Assembly (NCBI GenBank): GCA_965248915.1
Contig: OZ252216.1
Location: 1,984,001 to 2,048,000 of the forward strand
Origin: CBDFLA01 sp965248915
Lineage (GTDB): Bacteria; Pseudomonadota; Alphaproteobacteria; M2410
Length of the DNA stretch: 64,000 bases
Direction of reading: 5' to 3'
Positions within the stretch are counted from its first letter, which is position 1; each line of letters starts with the position of its first letter. This document shows positions 36,494-46,169 of the stretch, piece after piece. A program made the position numbers and the translations under genes. Under the pieces are notes generated by a model. That model did not search any database, was not told the origin of the DNA, and worked only from the letters and a program-made list of their open reading frames with translations.

Positions 36494-36519
36494 TGCCGAA
36501 GAACATCAAACGCACACAC

Positions 36520-36594
36520 GTCATCCCCGGACTTGTTCCGGGGATCTACCAAGAAAACTTTGCCCTGGATTGCTGGAACAAGTCCGGCAATGAC
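36520..36594. repeat. second palindromic repeat just before carB
   Basis: 75 bases with GTCAT...ATGAC ends and matching inner arms CCGGACTTGTTCC / GGAACAAGTCCGG. The left half alone forms ATCCCCGG-acttgtt-CCGGGGAT. It is a widely seen alphaproteobacterial repeat type (reads as VIPGLVPGIYQ in one frame). It ends 25 bases before the carB start and may affect its translation. Confidence 0.8.
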
Positions 36595-36619
36595 ATCAAC
36601 ATGGAACGCTCGCACTCGC

Positions 36620-39600
36620 ATGCCTAAACGTACAGACATAAAATCCATTCTCATCGTCGGCGCTGGGCCGATCGTCATCGGTCAAGCCTGCGAGTTCGAT
36701 TACTCCGGCACCCAAGCGGTCAAAGCGCTAAAGGCCGAGGGCTACCGGATCGTGCTGGTAAACTCGAACCCGGCCACCATCATGACCGACCCGGAAATGG
36801 CCGACGCCACGTACATCGAGCCCATCACCCCGGATTTCGTCGCCAAGATCATCGAGAAGGAACGCCCCGACGCGATCCTGCCCACCATGGGCGGACAGAC
36901 CGCGCTCAACACAGCCCTGTCACTGGCCAAGATGGGGGTGCTTGAAAAGTTTGGTGTCGAGATGATCGGTGCCGACCGGGAAGCGATCGACAAAGCCGAA
37001 GACCGCCAACTCTTCCGCAATGCCATGGAGAAGATCGGACTGGAGAGCCCACGTTCGCGCCTGGCTCACGATTGGGCCGCAGCCGAGGAGGCGCTTGAGG
37101 CCATCGGCCTTCCCACCATCATCCGTCCCTCTTTCACCATGGGCGGCACCGGCGGCGGCATTGCCTACAACGTGGAAGAGTTTCGCCACATCGTCATGGG
37201 CGGTCTCGAGGCCTCCCCCACCACCGAAGTCTTGATTGAAGAATCTGTGCTCGGGTGGAAAGAGTATGAGATGGAGGTGGTGCGCGATAAGAACGACAAT
37301 TGCATCATCATCTGTTCCATTGAGAACATCGACCCCATGGGCGTCCACACCGGCGACTCGATCACCGTCGCGCCGGCCCTCACCCTGACCGACAAAGAAT
37401 ACCAAATCATGCGCAACGCTTCGATTGCTGTGTTGCGCGAAATCGGTGTTGAAACCGGCGGATCAAATGTGCAATTCGCGGTCAATCCGAAAGACGGCCG
37501 TCTTGTTGTCATTGAGATGAACCCCCGCGTGTCGCGCTCATCTGCATTGGCCTCAAAAGCCACCGGTTTCCCAATCGCCAAAGTCGCCGCAAGGCTCGCC
37601 GTTGGCTACACCCTCGACGAACTCGACAACGAAATCACCCAAGGCGCAACACCGGCCTCCTTTGAGCCCACCATCGATTATGTGGTGACAAAGATCCCAC
37701 GTTTCGCCTTTGAGAAATTCCCAGGCGCACAAACCAATCTCACCACTTCCATGAAATCCGTCGGCGAAGCCATGGCCATTGGGCGGACTTTCCCAGAGAG
37801 CTTGCAAAAGGCGCTTCGGTCCATGGAAACCGACCTTACCGGGCTCGACGAAATCGACATCCCTGGTCTCGGCGAAGGCGACGACACCAATGCCATCCTC
37901 GCCAAGCTGGCCGAACCAACCCCAGATCGTCTGCGCGTCATTGCCCAAGCCTTCCGCCTTGGCATGGCCGTTGAAGATGTCCACCGCGCCTCCCATTATG
38001 AGCCGTGGTTCCTCGAACAGATTGCGCTCATTGTTGGAGCTGAACGGGAGGTCCAACAACACGGCCTTCCACATGAAGCAGAGAGTTTCCGCGCGCTGAA
38101 AGCGCTCGGGTTTTCTGACCAACGTTTGGCAATCTTAACTGGCCAACGCGAAATCGATGTGCGCGCCGCGCGCCATGCGCTTCGCATTCGTCCCGTTTAC
38201 AAACGCATTGATACCTGCGCCGCAGAGTTCGAAGCCAAGACCCCTTACATGTATTCAACATACGAAGCGCCTTCCTTTGACCAAACACCAGATTGCGAAT
38301 CCAATCCCACAGGTGCAAAGAAAGCGATTATTCTGGGCGGCGGTCCCAATCGCATCGGCCAAGGCATTGAATTCGACTACTGTTGTTGCCACGCGGCCTT
38401 CGCATTCACCGAAATGGGCATTGAGAGCATCATGGTGAATTGCAATCCAGAAACCGTCTCCACCGACTACGATACTTCCGACCGGCTCTACTTCGAACCA
38501 CTGACCGCGGAAGACGTTCTCGAACTTATTCATGTGGAACAAAAGAAGGGAACTCTGGCCGGCGTGGTCGTTCAATTGGGAGGACAGACACCACTGAAAC
38601 TGGCCCACGAAATCGAAAAAGCAGGCATCCCAATTCTCGGGACAACACCGGATGCTATCGACTTGGCTGAAGACCGCGAACGTTTTCAAAAACTGCTGCA
38701 TGAGCTTGAACTCACCCAGCCTAAGAACGCCCTCGCCTATTCTGCAGACGAAGCGGTCGATGCGGCCCATGAAGTCGGGTTTCCCGTGGTGATCCGGCCT
38801 TCTTACGTGCTCGGCGGCCGGGCCATGGAGATTGTTAGGGATGATGAAAGTCTCGATCGATACATTCGCGAGGCAGTGATCGTCTCGGGCGACAGCCCTG
38901 TCCTCATCGATAGCTACCTGCAAGATGCCATTGAAGTTGACGTCGATTGTCTTTGTGACGGTCAAGATGTTTTCATCGCGGGTATCTTGGAACACATCGA
39001 AGAAGCCGGCGTCCACTCCGGCGATAGCGCTTGCTCGCTGCCACCCTATTCGTTGAGCGATGACATCATCGAAGAATTAAAACGCCAAACCCGAGCCATG
39101 GCACTCAAACTAAACGTCATTGGCTTGATGAATGTTCAGTACGCCATCAAGGGCGACGTGATCTACGTGCTCGAAGTCAATCCCCGCGCCAGCCGAACCG
39201 TTCCCTTTGTGGCCAAAACGGTTGGGTTGCCAATTTCCAAACTCGCAGCACGTCTCATGGCAGGCGAGAAGCTCTCCGCTTTTGATCTCACAACAAAGTC
39301 GGGTTCACAGATCGCGGTCAAAGAATCTGTCTTCCCATTCGCTCGCTTCCCTGGCGTCGATATCGTGCTTGGCCCGGAGATGCGCTCCACCGGCGAAGTC
39401 ATGGGGCTCGACGCAACGTTTGAAGCAGCTTTTGCCAAAAGCCAATTGGGTGGCGGCGTCACGCTGCCCCGCAGTGGCACCGCATTCATTTCCGTTAAAA
39501 TCCGTGACCGGGAAGCCATCGTCTCTGCAGCCAAAGAATTGGCCGGCCTCGGGTTCAACCTCCTCGCGACCGGTGGCACCGCCCAATTCCTCAACCAACG

Positions 39601-39865
39601 CGGATTAGAGGTCGAGCGCATTAACAAAGTTCTTGAGGGCCGCCCTCACATCGTCGACGCCATGAAAAATGGGGGCGTCGATCTTGTCATCAACACCACC
39701 GAAGGGGTCAAATCCCTGGCAGATTCCATGACCTTGCGCAGGACCGCTCTTGAGCAACGCATCCCCTACTACACCACTCTGGCGGCCGCAAAAGCCGCCG
39801 TTCGCGCCATTTCTCAGGTGGAATCCGGGGCCCTCGACGTTCACCCCTTGCAATCCTATACTTGA
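36620..39865 (+). CDS. carB: carbamoyl-phosphate synthase large subunit
   Basis: 1081 residues; makes carbamoyl phosphate from bicarbonate, ammonia and two ATP. Two homologous ATP-grasp halves are present (first GAGPIVIGQACEFDYSGTQA, second LGGGPNRIGQGIEFDYCCCH), then the MGS-like allosteric domain (FNLLATGGTAQFLNQRG). I start at ATG 36620 (PKRTDIKSILIVG, the normal beginning). The frame is open back to 36485, but that part is only translated repeat DNA. There is no good ribosome site at 36620, probably because the repeat insertions separated the gene from carA. Confidence 0.97.
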   Translation: MPKRTDIKSILIVGAGPIVIGQACEFDYSGTQAVKALKAEGYRIVLVNSNPATIMTDPEMADATYIEPITPDFVAKIIEKERPDAILPTMGGQTALNTALSLAKMGVLEKFGVEMIGADREAIDKAEDRQLFRNAMEKIGLESPRSRLAHDWAAAEEALEAIGLPTIIRPSFTMGGTGGGIAYNVEEFRHIVMGGLEASPTTEVLIEESVLGWKEYEMEVVRDKNDNCIIICSIENIDPMGVHTGDSITVAPALTLTDKEYQIMRNASIAVLREIGVETGGSNVQFAVNPKDGRLVVIEMNPRVSRSSALASKATGFPIAKVAARLAVGYTLDELDNEITQGATPASFEPTIDYVVTKIPRFAFEKFPGAQTNLTTSMKSVGEAMAIGRTFPESLQKALRSMETDLTGLDEIDIPGLGEGDDTNAILAKLAEPTPDRLRVIAQAFRLGMAVEDVHRASHYEPWFLEQIALIVGAEREVQQHGLPHEAESFRALKALGFSDQRLAILTGQREIDVRAARHALRIRPVYKRIDTCAAEFEAKTPYMYSTYEAPSFDQTPDCESNPTGAKKAIILGGGPNRIGQGIEFDYCCCHAAFAFTEMGIESIMVNCNPETVSTDYDTSDRLYFEPLTAEDVLELIHVEQKKGTLAGVVVQLGGQTPLKLAHEIEKAGIPILGTTPDAIDLAEDRERFQKLLHELELTQPKNALAYSADEAVDAAHEVGFPVVIRPSYVLGGRAMEIVRDDESLDRYIREAVIVSGDSPVLIDSYLQDAIEVDVDCLCDGQDVFIAGILEHIEEAGVHSGDSACSLPPYSLSDDIIEELKRQTRAMALKLNVIGLMNVQYAIKGDVIYVLEVNPRASRTVPFVAKTVGLPISKLAARLMAGEKLSAFDLTTKSGSQIAVKESVFPFARFPGVDIVLGPEMRSTGEVMGLDATFEAAFAKSQLGGGVTLPRSGTAFISVKIRDREAIVSAAKELAGLGFNLLATGGTAQFLNQRGLEVERINKVLEGRPHIVDAMKNGGVDLVINTTEGVKSLADSMTLRRTALEQRIPYYTTLAAAKAAVRAISQVESGALDVHPLQSYT

Positions 39866-39881
39866 ACCATTAGATAAACGG

Positions 39882-39913
39882 CCGCTGATAGCCATTTTTC
39901 AGCTATCAGGCGG
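39882..39913 (+). terminator. hairpin after carB, possible terminator
   Basis: Stem CCGCTGATAGC / GCTATCAGGCGG (8 perfect pairs plus a bulge) with a T-rich loop, 16 bases past the carB stop. No T run follows, so it could also be a processing or stability element. Confidence 0.4.
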
Positions 39914-40013
39914 ATGATACCCTCGATTTGTAAGCGAACGTGCGCTGATGTCCTTTAGCGCTCGGGAGTTTTTTGTCGCTTGCCATCGTGGAAAGACAAA
40001 GATTGGAAGGTCC

Positions 40014-40487
40014 ATGCAACACGTCCCAATGACCAGCCGCGGCTATGACATGATCGAAACCGAGCTCAAGCAGCTTAAATCTGTCGATCGCCCAGAGACC
40101 ATTCGCATGATTGCCGAAGCCCGTGAGCACGGCGACCTCTCAGAAAATGCGGAGTATCATGCGGCCAAAGAACGCCAGTCCTTCATTGAGACGCGCGTCA
40201 TGGAACTCGAAGATCTTTACAGCCGCGCTCAAGTGATTGACCCGACCACCCTTGAAGGCGGCCAGGTCAAGTTTGGCGCGACCATCAAACTGGTCGACGA
40301 AGACACCGATGAAGAAGTGAAATACCAAATCGTTGGTGAATTTGAAGCTGATGTGAAATCAGGCTTGATATCCGTGACCTCGCCCATTGCCCGCGCTCTC
40401 ATCGGGAAGGAAGCGGGCAACACCGTCGAGGTCAACACGCCCGGCGGCGGCAAGTCGTATGAGATTTTGAAAGTTCAGTTTGTCTGA
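40014..40487 (+). CDS. greA: transcription elongation factor GreA
   Basis: 157 residues; rescues backtracked RNA polymerase by stimulating transcript cleavage. N-terminal coiled coil with the catalytic acidic tip (AREHGDLSENAEYHAAKE) and the C-terminal FKBP-like domain (SPIARALIGKEAGNTVEVNTP). Start ATG 40014 (MQHVPMTSRGYDMIETELKQ) fits the family; AAGG lies just upstream. It follows carB, a common alphaproteobacterial order. Confidence 0.96.
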   Translation: MQHVPMTSRGYDMIETELKQLKSVDRPETIRMIAEAREHGDLSENAEYHAAKERQSFIETRVMELEDLYSRAQVIDPTTLEGGQVKFGATIKLVDEDTDEEVKYQIVGEFEADVKSGLISVTSPIARALIGKEAGNTVEVNTPGGGKSYEILKVQFV

Positions 40488-40529
40488 TCAAATTGTGGCA
40501 CCGCCATCAACATCGCGCACAATACGCAC

Positions 40530-41513
40530 ATGACAGATATTCTCCTCCACGCCTCAGCTCATGAGCGGATCAAAGACCGTTTGAGCACGCTTGATCCCGC
40601 CCTCAACGTCATAACGATGCAGACGGATGGCGCGCTTCATCGCAATGGAGCTCCCATCGAGATGGACGACATCAACGCTCACATCTTCTGGGCCAGCATT
40701 GATTTTTTGGTCGGGGGACCGGTTCGTGAAGCCATGGTCGCGGTGTTGAAATCCGATACGGTGCGATGGGTTCAAACGGCCTCAGCGGGCCTTGATGCGC
40801 CAGTCTGGCAAATGATCCTCGACAAGGGTATCAAGCTCACCAACTCAGATGCCCAAGCCATCGCTATCGCGGAATATGTGTTGGCCAATGTCATGGCAGA
40901 ATTTCAACCGACCTTTGAGCGCAGAGAGGCCCAAAGCGCGCACGAGTGGAAACGCTTTCCCTTTCGTGAACTGGCAAACACCAATTGGCTCATCGTTGGT
41001 TTCGGCCACATCGGCAGTGAAATCGGGCGACGCGCCAAAGCCTTTGGCGCCCATGTCACCGGCGTTCGGAACTCGGGCAATCCTCACAAACTGGCGGACC
41101 ATGTCATCACCCAATCAGAAATCCACGCCAGTCTCTCGACCCAAGATGTGGTCGTTCTCGCCTGCCCTTTGACAGAAGCGACGAAAAACATGGTGGATGG
41201 AAACTTCCTCTCTGCCATGAACAGCAAAGCCGTGTTGGTCAATATTGGTCGCGGTCAACTCATTGATGAGGGCGCACTTATCAAAGCTCTGAACAAGGGG
41301 AAACCGCAAGCCGCTATTCTCGATGTATTCCAAACCGAACCATTACCAAAAGACGATCCCCTGTGGGATCACCCGAAGGTTCGCGTTACGGCACACACGT
41401 CCGCTTTTGGATCCGGCACAAGAGACCGAGGGGATGATTTGTTTTTGGAAAACCTCAGTCGTTACTTAAACGACAAAGCTTTGCGAAACGAAATCACTTC
41501 AATCGACAAGTAG
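40530..41513 (+). CDS. D-2-hydroxyacid dehydrogenase
   Basis: 327 residues, NAD-dependent. The Rossmann loop is GFGHIGSEIGRRAK (about 152-165), and the catalytic trio is present: Arg in VNIGRGQLIDE, Glu in VFQTEPLPKDDPLW, His in VRVTAHTSA. The substrate range (glyoxylate, hydroxypyruvate or 2-ketoacids) is not predictable. It starts 42 bases after greA but has its own setting. Confidence 0.88.
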   Translation: MTDILLHASAHERIKDRLSTLDPALNVITMQTDGALHRNGAPIEMDDINAHIFWASIDFLVGGPVREAMVAVLKSDTVRWVQTASAGLDAPVWQMILDKGIKLTNSDAQAIAIAEYVLANVMAEFQPTFERREAQSAHEWKRFPFRELANTNWLIVGFGHIGSEIGRRAKAFGAHVTGVRNSGNPHKLADHVITQSEIHASLSTQDVVVLACPLTEATKNMVDGNFLSAMNSKAVLVNIGRGQLIDEGALIKALNKGKPQAAILDVFQTEPLPKDDPLWDHPKVRVTAHTSAFGSGTRDRGDDLFLENLSRYLNDKALRNEITSIDK

Positions 41514-41691
41514 CTGGGCAATTTCACACACAGTAGATGCTTTTGAACGCGTTTGCCAATTGTGACTGCCCCTATCGACCACCCCCAAGTTGTCATACTA
41601 TCAACAAAGATTCATCTTCTTGACAGCACACCTTCGAGAGGCTCCACCGCTCAGCAGCGTTTCGTTGGGCCACTGTGCTTCTGGGTTAGCA

Positions 41692-42192
41692 ATGCAATGG
41701 GAAGCCAAGAATCAAACGGACAGAAAAACCACAGGAATACTGCTCGCACCTCTGATTGGGGTCTTGGTCGGATCAACCATGTACATCAACGTTTTCAAAC
41801 CCTTCGAAAGACACCCGGGATATCCCCCTTTTATCGGTGACGCAGGCGATGTAGTATTTCTCGCAATATATTTGGTGATCACACTATTTTTCGCCACCAT
41901 CGTGTCATACGCCACCTACGTTTGCGCATCACGTATTCAAAAAAAGAATGTATTGATTACCCTTGTCCTAGGCATGTTCAACACTTCTGTCGTTTTGTTT
42001 CTTATTGTGATTGCTCCAAATATTCTAAAATTGATTTCGTCTCCATTAGAAATGATCTCTACGGTTGCCGCTTTCATTGGCATAGTGGGAATTTGGTACT
42101 TAAGCAGATTTGTGATCATTCCTGCAATCGTAGCCTCAGTTGTCCTGCACTATTTGTCATTGAGAGAGTACCAACCAAAAATTGATGAGTAG
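41692..42192 (+). CDS. four-helix membrane protein of unknown function
   Basis: 166 residues from ATG 41692, with four strong membrane helices (first GILLAPLIGVLVGSTMYINV). A TTG-led extension back to 41590 adds nothing membrane-like, so I prefer the shorter form. No recognisable domain, no clear ribosome site. Base composition is AT-richer than the neighbours, which may mark a recent arrival. Confidence 0.6.
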   Translation: MQWEAKNQTDRKTTGILLAPLIGVLVGSTMYINVFKPFERHPGYPPFIGDAGDVVFLAIYLVITLFFATIVSYATYVCASRIQKKNVLITLVLGMFNTSVVLFLIVIAPNILKLISSPLEMISTVAAFIGIVGIWYLSRFVIIPAIVASVVLHYLSLREYQPKIDE

Positions 42193-42262
42193 TCTTCACC
42201 GGGCAGAATTGCGAAACGAAGTCACAAAAATTCAGTGAGTTGCAGACGAGCGCAATAAACGC

Positions 42263-42754
42263 TTATGCCGGAGGACCGCTCAAATATTCTAGCGGCACAC
42301 CGGGCAGGTCTTTCGACGTGCGTATGGTCAAAGATGTTTTGACGCTTGCGACATTCGGCGCGGAGGTAAGCTTCTCGGTCAAAAATGTCTGAAAGATCGA
42401 CAGGTCTGGCGACACGATCTTCAGTATGAAGTCGATCTCACCGTTGAGCATGTGGCATTCGCGAACCATCGGCCACTCGGAAACAAGCTCTTGAAAACCT
42501 TGCAGATCAGCTTCAGCTTGGCTGTGCAGACCTACCATCGCAAAGACAGTGACTTGGAAGCCAAGTGTCTTAGGATCGAGAGACGCATGGTATCCGTGAA
42601 TGAACCCGGCCTCTTCCAATGCTCTGACCCGTCGCAAACAAGGAGGCGCCGAAATGCCGACCCGTTTCGAGAGTTCGACATTGGTGATCCGGCCATTCTC
42701 TTGCAATTCAGAAAGAATCTTCCGGTCTATTTCATCGAGCTTCATATGATGCAT
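42263..42754 (-). CDS. Lrp/AsnC-family transcriptional regulator
   Basis: 163 residues. N-terminal HTH (DRKILSELQENGRITNVELS, then KRVGISAPPCLRRVRALEEAG) and the C-terminal RAM ligand domain. Such proteins sense amino acids. It is divergent from the ELM1-family gene with a 98-base gap. Another ATG lies at 42745. Confidence 0.9.
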   Translation of the reverse strand: MHHMKLDEIDRKILSELQENGRITNVELSKRVGISAPPCLRRVRALEEAGFIHGYHASLDPKTLGFQVTVFAMVGLHSQAEADLQGFQELVSEWPMVRECHMLNGEIDFILKIVSPDLSIFQTFLTEKLTSAPNVASVKTSLTIRTSKDLPGVPLEYLSGPPA

Positions 42755-42852
42755 GGCTGAAACGAATAGAGGAGTAGCGTCACAATTTCAATTCATATAT
42801 TACCGAGTACAGAAATTTCGTTACTCCAAAGCGCAATAAAAGGTCAGTATTT

Positions 42853-43821
42853 ATGACATATCCAGAGTGCTGGGTTCTGACCGATGGGCGCAAGGGCATG
42901 GAGAACCAAGCCGTCGGTCTGGCCGAGGCTGTTGGGCTTAAATTCACCATCAAAAGGCTGGCGCCGCGCGCGCCCTGGAAATGGTTGCCTCCGAGTATTT
43001 TCGGCCGCCCCTGGCCATGGCCAATGTGGGCGCTAGGAACAGAAAGCGACCAATTGGTTCCGCCTTGGCCACACCTTCTGATCGCTTGCGGGCGACAGAC
43101 CATCGCCTACTCAATTGCCATCCGACGTCTGAGCAAGGGTCAGACATTCACCGTTCAGACCCAGGACCCCAGGATCAACGCAAAATACTTTGATCTCATT
43201 GTCCCGCCCCGCCACGACCATTTGACCGGACAAAATATTTTTCCAATCACCGGGAGCCCCAACCGGGTGACCGATGACAGACTTGCCGAGGCGCGCGACG
43301 AGTTTGCTTCCCTCTTCTCGTCAAAACACGAACCACGCATTGCAGTCCTCATTGGTGGCGCATCGAAACACTACCGTCTTACGCCTGAGAAGATTGCTGA
43401 TCTCTCTGCACAACTGAGAAAACTGGCAGACGACGGCCCTAGCCTCATGATCACAACATCACGACGAACGGGCGCAGAGAACGTCAAACGACTGCGTGAT
43501 GCGTTAGAAGATACCAGCGCCTACATCTGGAATGGGCAAGGTCCCAACCCCTATTTCGCCATTCTGGCCTATGCCGACCACATCCTGGTTACCAGTGATT
43601 CAACCAACATGGTCACCGAAGCAGCAAGCACAGGAAAACCGGTTCACATCATCAACCTTGAGGGCGGCTCAGACAAATTTGAGAGGTTTCACCAGGAGAT
43701 GCAAAGCTTGGGCATCACCCGAGATTTCGCCGGTGCGTTGCCAACTTGGCCCTATGAGCCTCTCCGAGAAACCCAGCGCGTTGCCCAACATATCCGACAG
43801 GAATTCGACCTCGACCCTTAA
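42853..43821 (+). CDS. mitochondrial-fission ELM1-family protein
   Basis: 322 residues of the ELM1 family (DUF1022), which is common in alphaproteobacteria and resembles a GT-B glycosyltransferase (GGASKHYRLTPEKI and SDSTNMVTEAASTGKPVHII). The exact reaction is unknown; a role in lipopolysaccharide or membrane glycosylation is often supposed. ATG 42853 has AAGG 8 bases upstream. Confidence 0.88.
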   Translation: MTYPECWVLTDGRKGMENQAVGLAEAVGLKFTIKRLAPRAPWKWLPPSIFGRPWPWPMWALGTESDQLVPPWPHLLIACGRQTIAYSIAIRRLSKGQTFTVQTQDPRINAKYFDLIVPPRHDHLTGQNIFPITGSPNRVTDDRLAEARDEFASLFSSKHEPRIAVLIGGASKHYRLTPEKIADLSAQLRKLADDGPSLMITTSRRTGAENVKRLRDALEDTSAYIWNGQGPNPYFAILAYADHILVTSDSTNMVTEAASTGKPVHIINLEGGSDKFERFHQEMQSLGITRDFAGALPTWPYEPLRETQRVAQHIRQEFDLDP

Positions 43822-43948
43822 AACTCGCTGATTCTTGGCACAAAAAGCCACCAAAACGCTTCTGTGACAAACTCCCTCTTGCAGATGGGCGGCGCAGATT
43901 TTACCTAAGAGACCGCAACTTTGATTCCCGCCAAAAGGTACGTAAAGA

Positions 43949-44893
43949 ATGTCCGAGACCCTTCACAGCAAAGTATTGATTGTTGGTTCAGGCCCAGCCG
44001 GCTACACCGCCGCCATCTATGCCGCCCGCGCCATGTTGGAACCAACCCTCGTCGCTGGCCTTCAGCCCGGTGGCCAGCTGACAATCACAACAGAAGTGGA
44101 AAACTATCCGGGTTTTGCAGATGTCATCCAAGGACCTTGGTTGATGGAACAAATGCGAGGTCAAGCAGAAAGCGTTGGCACAAACATCATCGCCGACACC
44201 ATCGTCAACGCAGATCTTTCCAGCCGACCCTTCAAACTGACCGGCGACGGTGGCACGGTTTACACCTGCGACAGCCTGATCATATCGACCGGTGCTCAAG
44301 CCAAGTGGCTAGGCCTACCCTCCGAAGAAAAGTTCCAGGGGTTCGGCGTCTCCGCTTGTGCCACGTGTGATGGTTTCTTTTACCGTGACAAAGAAGTTCT
44401 CGTTGTCGGAGGCGGCAATACCGCCGTCGAAGAAGCTCTCTTTTTGACCAACTTTGCCAGCAAGGTCACACTGGTTCACCGGCGCGACGAATTGCGTTCA
44501 GAGAAAATCCTGCAACATAGGCTCCTCAAGAACGAGAAAATCGACGTCCTTTGGGACACCACGCTTCTAGAAATTCTAGGAGATGACAACCCTCCCGGCG
44601 TAACAGGAGCGCGTCTTAAGAACGTCAAGACCGGTGAAGAAAGTGACATCAGCGTCGATGGTGTTTTCATCGCCATCGGTCACGCGCCATCGACAGAGCT
44701 CTTTACCGAGCAGCTTGAAACCAAACAAGGCGGTTACCTAGTGACCAAACCAGACTCAACCGCCACAAGCATCAAAGGTGTCTATGCTGCTGGCGACGTC
44801 ACAGACGATACTTACCGACAAGCGGTTACCGCCGCCGGCATGGGCTGCATGGCCGCCTTAGAAGCGGAGAAGTTTCTCGCAGCCCAGGAATAG
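43949..44893 (+). CDS. trxB: thioredoxin reductase
   Basis: 314 residues, FAD/NADPH enzyme that reduces thioredoxin. Redox pair Cys-Ala-Thr-Cys in SACATCDGFFY, FAD loop GSGPAGYTAAIYAARA, NADPH loop VVGGGNTAVEEA and the C-terminal GDVTDDTYRQAVTAAG. Followed after 25 bases by a LysR gene, a pairing common in alphaproteobacteria. Confidence 0.97.
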   Translation: MSETLHSKVLIVGSGPAGYTAAIYAARAMLEPTLVAGLQPGGQLTITTEVENYPGFADVIQGPWLMEQMRGQAESVGTNIIADTIVNADLSSRPFKLTGDGGTVYTCDSLIISTGAQAKWLGLPSEEKFQGFGVSACATCDGFFYRDKEVLVVGGGNTAVEEALFLTNFASKVTLVHRRDELRSEKILQHRLLKNEKIDVLWDTTLLEILGDDNPPGVTGARLKNVKTGEESDISVDGVFIAIGHAPSTELFTEQLETKQGGYLVTKPDSTATSIKGVYAAGDVTDDTYRQAVTAAGMGCMAALEAEKFLAAQE

Positions 44894-44918
44894 GGAACAA
44901 TAAGGAAGGTCATTTCGC

Positions 44919-45818
44919 ATGCCATCGCTCGACTGGGACAAGTTACGGATCTTCCATGCCGTCGCCGAAGCCGGCAGTCTGACCCGTGGTGGAGAGATCC
45001 TAAACCTCAGTCAGTCGGCCGTGAGCCGTCAGATCAGCGCCCTTGAAGAAAGCCTCAGCACTTCTTTGTTTCACCGCCACGCGCGCGGACTTATCCTCAC
45101 CGAGCACGGCGAAATTCTCTTTCGCACCGCCCATGAAATGTACGGCAAGGTCGCGCGTGCGGAAGGTATCCTCAAAGACGACAAAGACAAACCACGCGGT
45201 GATCTGCGTGTGACCACGACCGTTGGCATTGGATCCACCTGGCTGACGCCGCGCATGAAAGAATTCATCGACATCTACCCAGATATTCGAGTCGAGCTCA
45301 TCTTAGATGACCACGTGCTCGACCTAGAAATGCGCGAAGCCGATGTTGCGATCCGTCTCAATTCGGCGACCCAGCAAGATCTCATACAGCGACGCCTCTT
45401 TGTCGGCAGCTACCATCTCTATGCGTCGCCCCGTTACCTGAAGGAAAACGGAACGCCGCGCACTGTTGAGGATTTGAATGATCACAATCTCATTCTCTAC
45501 GGAACCCACACTCCGCTCCCAATACGCACGATGAATTGGCCGGAGAGGTTGGGACGCCAAGACCCGCCCTGGCGCGAAGCCGTCATTCGCGTGAACAGCA
45601 TCTATGGAATCATGCAGGCGATCACGAGCGGGATTGGCATTGGATCGCTTCCGGACTACATCACCTATTCAAATCCAGGGTTGGTTCGGATCCTGGAAGA
45701 CATTGATGGTCCCCCCATCGAGACCTATTTCGTCTACCCCTCCGAATTGAGAGACTCAAAGCGCGTGGGTGTTTTCCGCGATTTTCTCCTTCGAAAAGTG
45801 AGGGAATGGCGGTTTTAG
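44919..45818 (+). CDS. LysR-family transcriptional regulator
   Basis: 299 residues: HTH at 2-60 (LRIFHAVAEAGSLTRGGEIL ... LSQSAVSRQISALEESL), then the substrate-binding domain. AAGGAAGG lies 10 bases upstream of ATG 44919. Its link with trxB suggests redox or growth control, not demonstrated. Confidence 0.93.
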   Translation: MPSLDWDKLRIFHAVAEAGSLTRGGEILNLSQSAVSRQISALEESLSTSLFHRHARGLILTEHGEILFRTAHEMYGKVARAEGILKDDKDKPRGDLRVTTTVGIGSTWLTPRMKEFIDIYPDIRVELILDDHVLDLEMREADVAIRLNSATQQDLIQRRLFVGSYHLYASPRYLKENGTPRTVEDLNDHNLILYGTHTPLPIRTMNWPERLGRQDPPWREAVIRVNSIYGIMQAITSGIGIGSLPDYITYSNPGLVRILEDIDGPPIETYFVYPSELRDSKRVGVFRDFLLRKVREWRF

Positions 45819-46051
45819 GCCAGATTTCCGGACTGGGTATGCATCTCACGCATAGCTGATCTACCTGAATGGCAATTGTCCCTTCGCACCCGCAACATTA
45901 AATTTGTCCGTACAGCGCCGCTGTTCCCCGACAGCCGCTGGATCACAAGCCTAGGGCTTGAGATTTCGGTTCGAGAGCCATCCCCCTGGCTCCAACTGAT
46001 GTGTTCCGCACCTCCTCCCCTGTATTGGTTGCGGGACCCTGAGTACCTAAA

Positions 46052-46099
46052 AGCCCGATCCGCTCCTTGAAAGACGGGTCGGGCTTCTCTCAGAGAAGC
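46052..46099. other. two overlapping hairpins between the LysR gene and pyrE
   Basis: AGCCCGATCC / GGGTCGGGCT (46052-46061 with 46076-46085) and GCTTCTCT-c-AGAGAAGC (46083-46099) share three bases, so they could be mutually exclusive. On the minus strand the first is followed by TTTT. This may be a terminator of the LysR gene or a pyrE leader structure. Confidence 0.4.
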
Positions 46100-46169
46100 T
46101 CCACCAAACATTGCCTCAGTCGCTCGAATTGTTACGCTCGTCCAGTTTCACGAATCGAGGACTCTTGCT

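Noticed and set aside
36485..36619. N-terminal extension of carB
   Set aside because: It is the translated palindromic repeat; normal CarB starts with PKRTDIKSILIVGAG.
38255..39016. 253-codon open frame on the minus strand inside carB
   Set aside because: Lies wholly within a strong conserved gene on the other strand, has no ribosome site and no recognisable domain; it follows from codon bias of carB.
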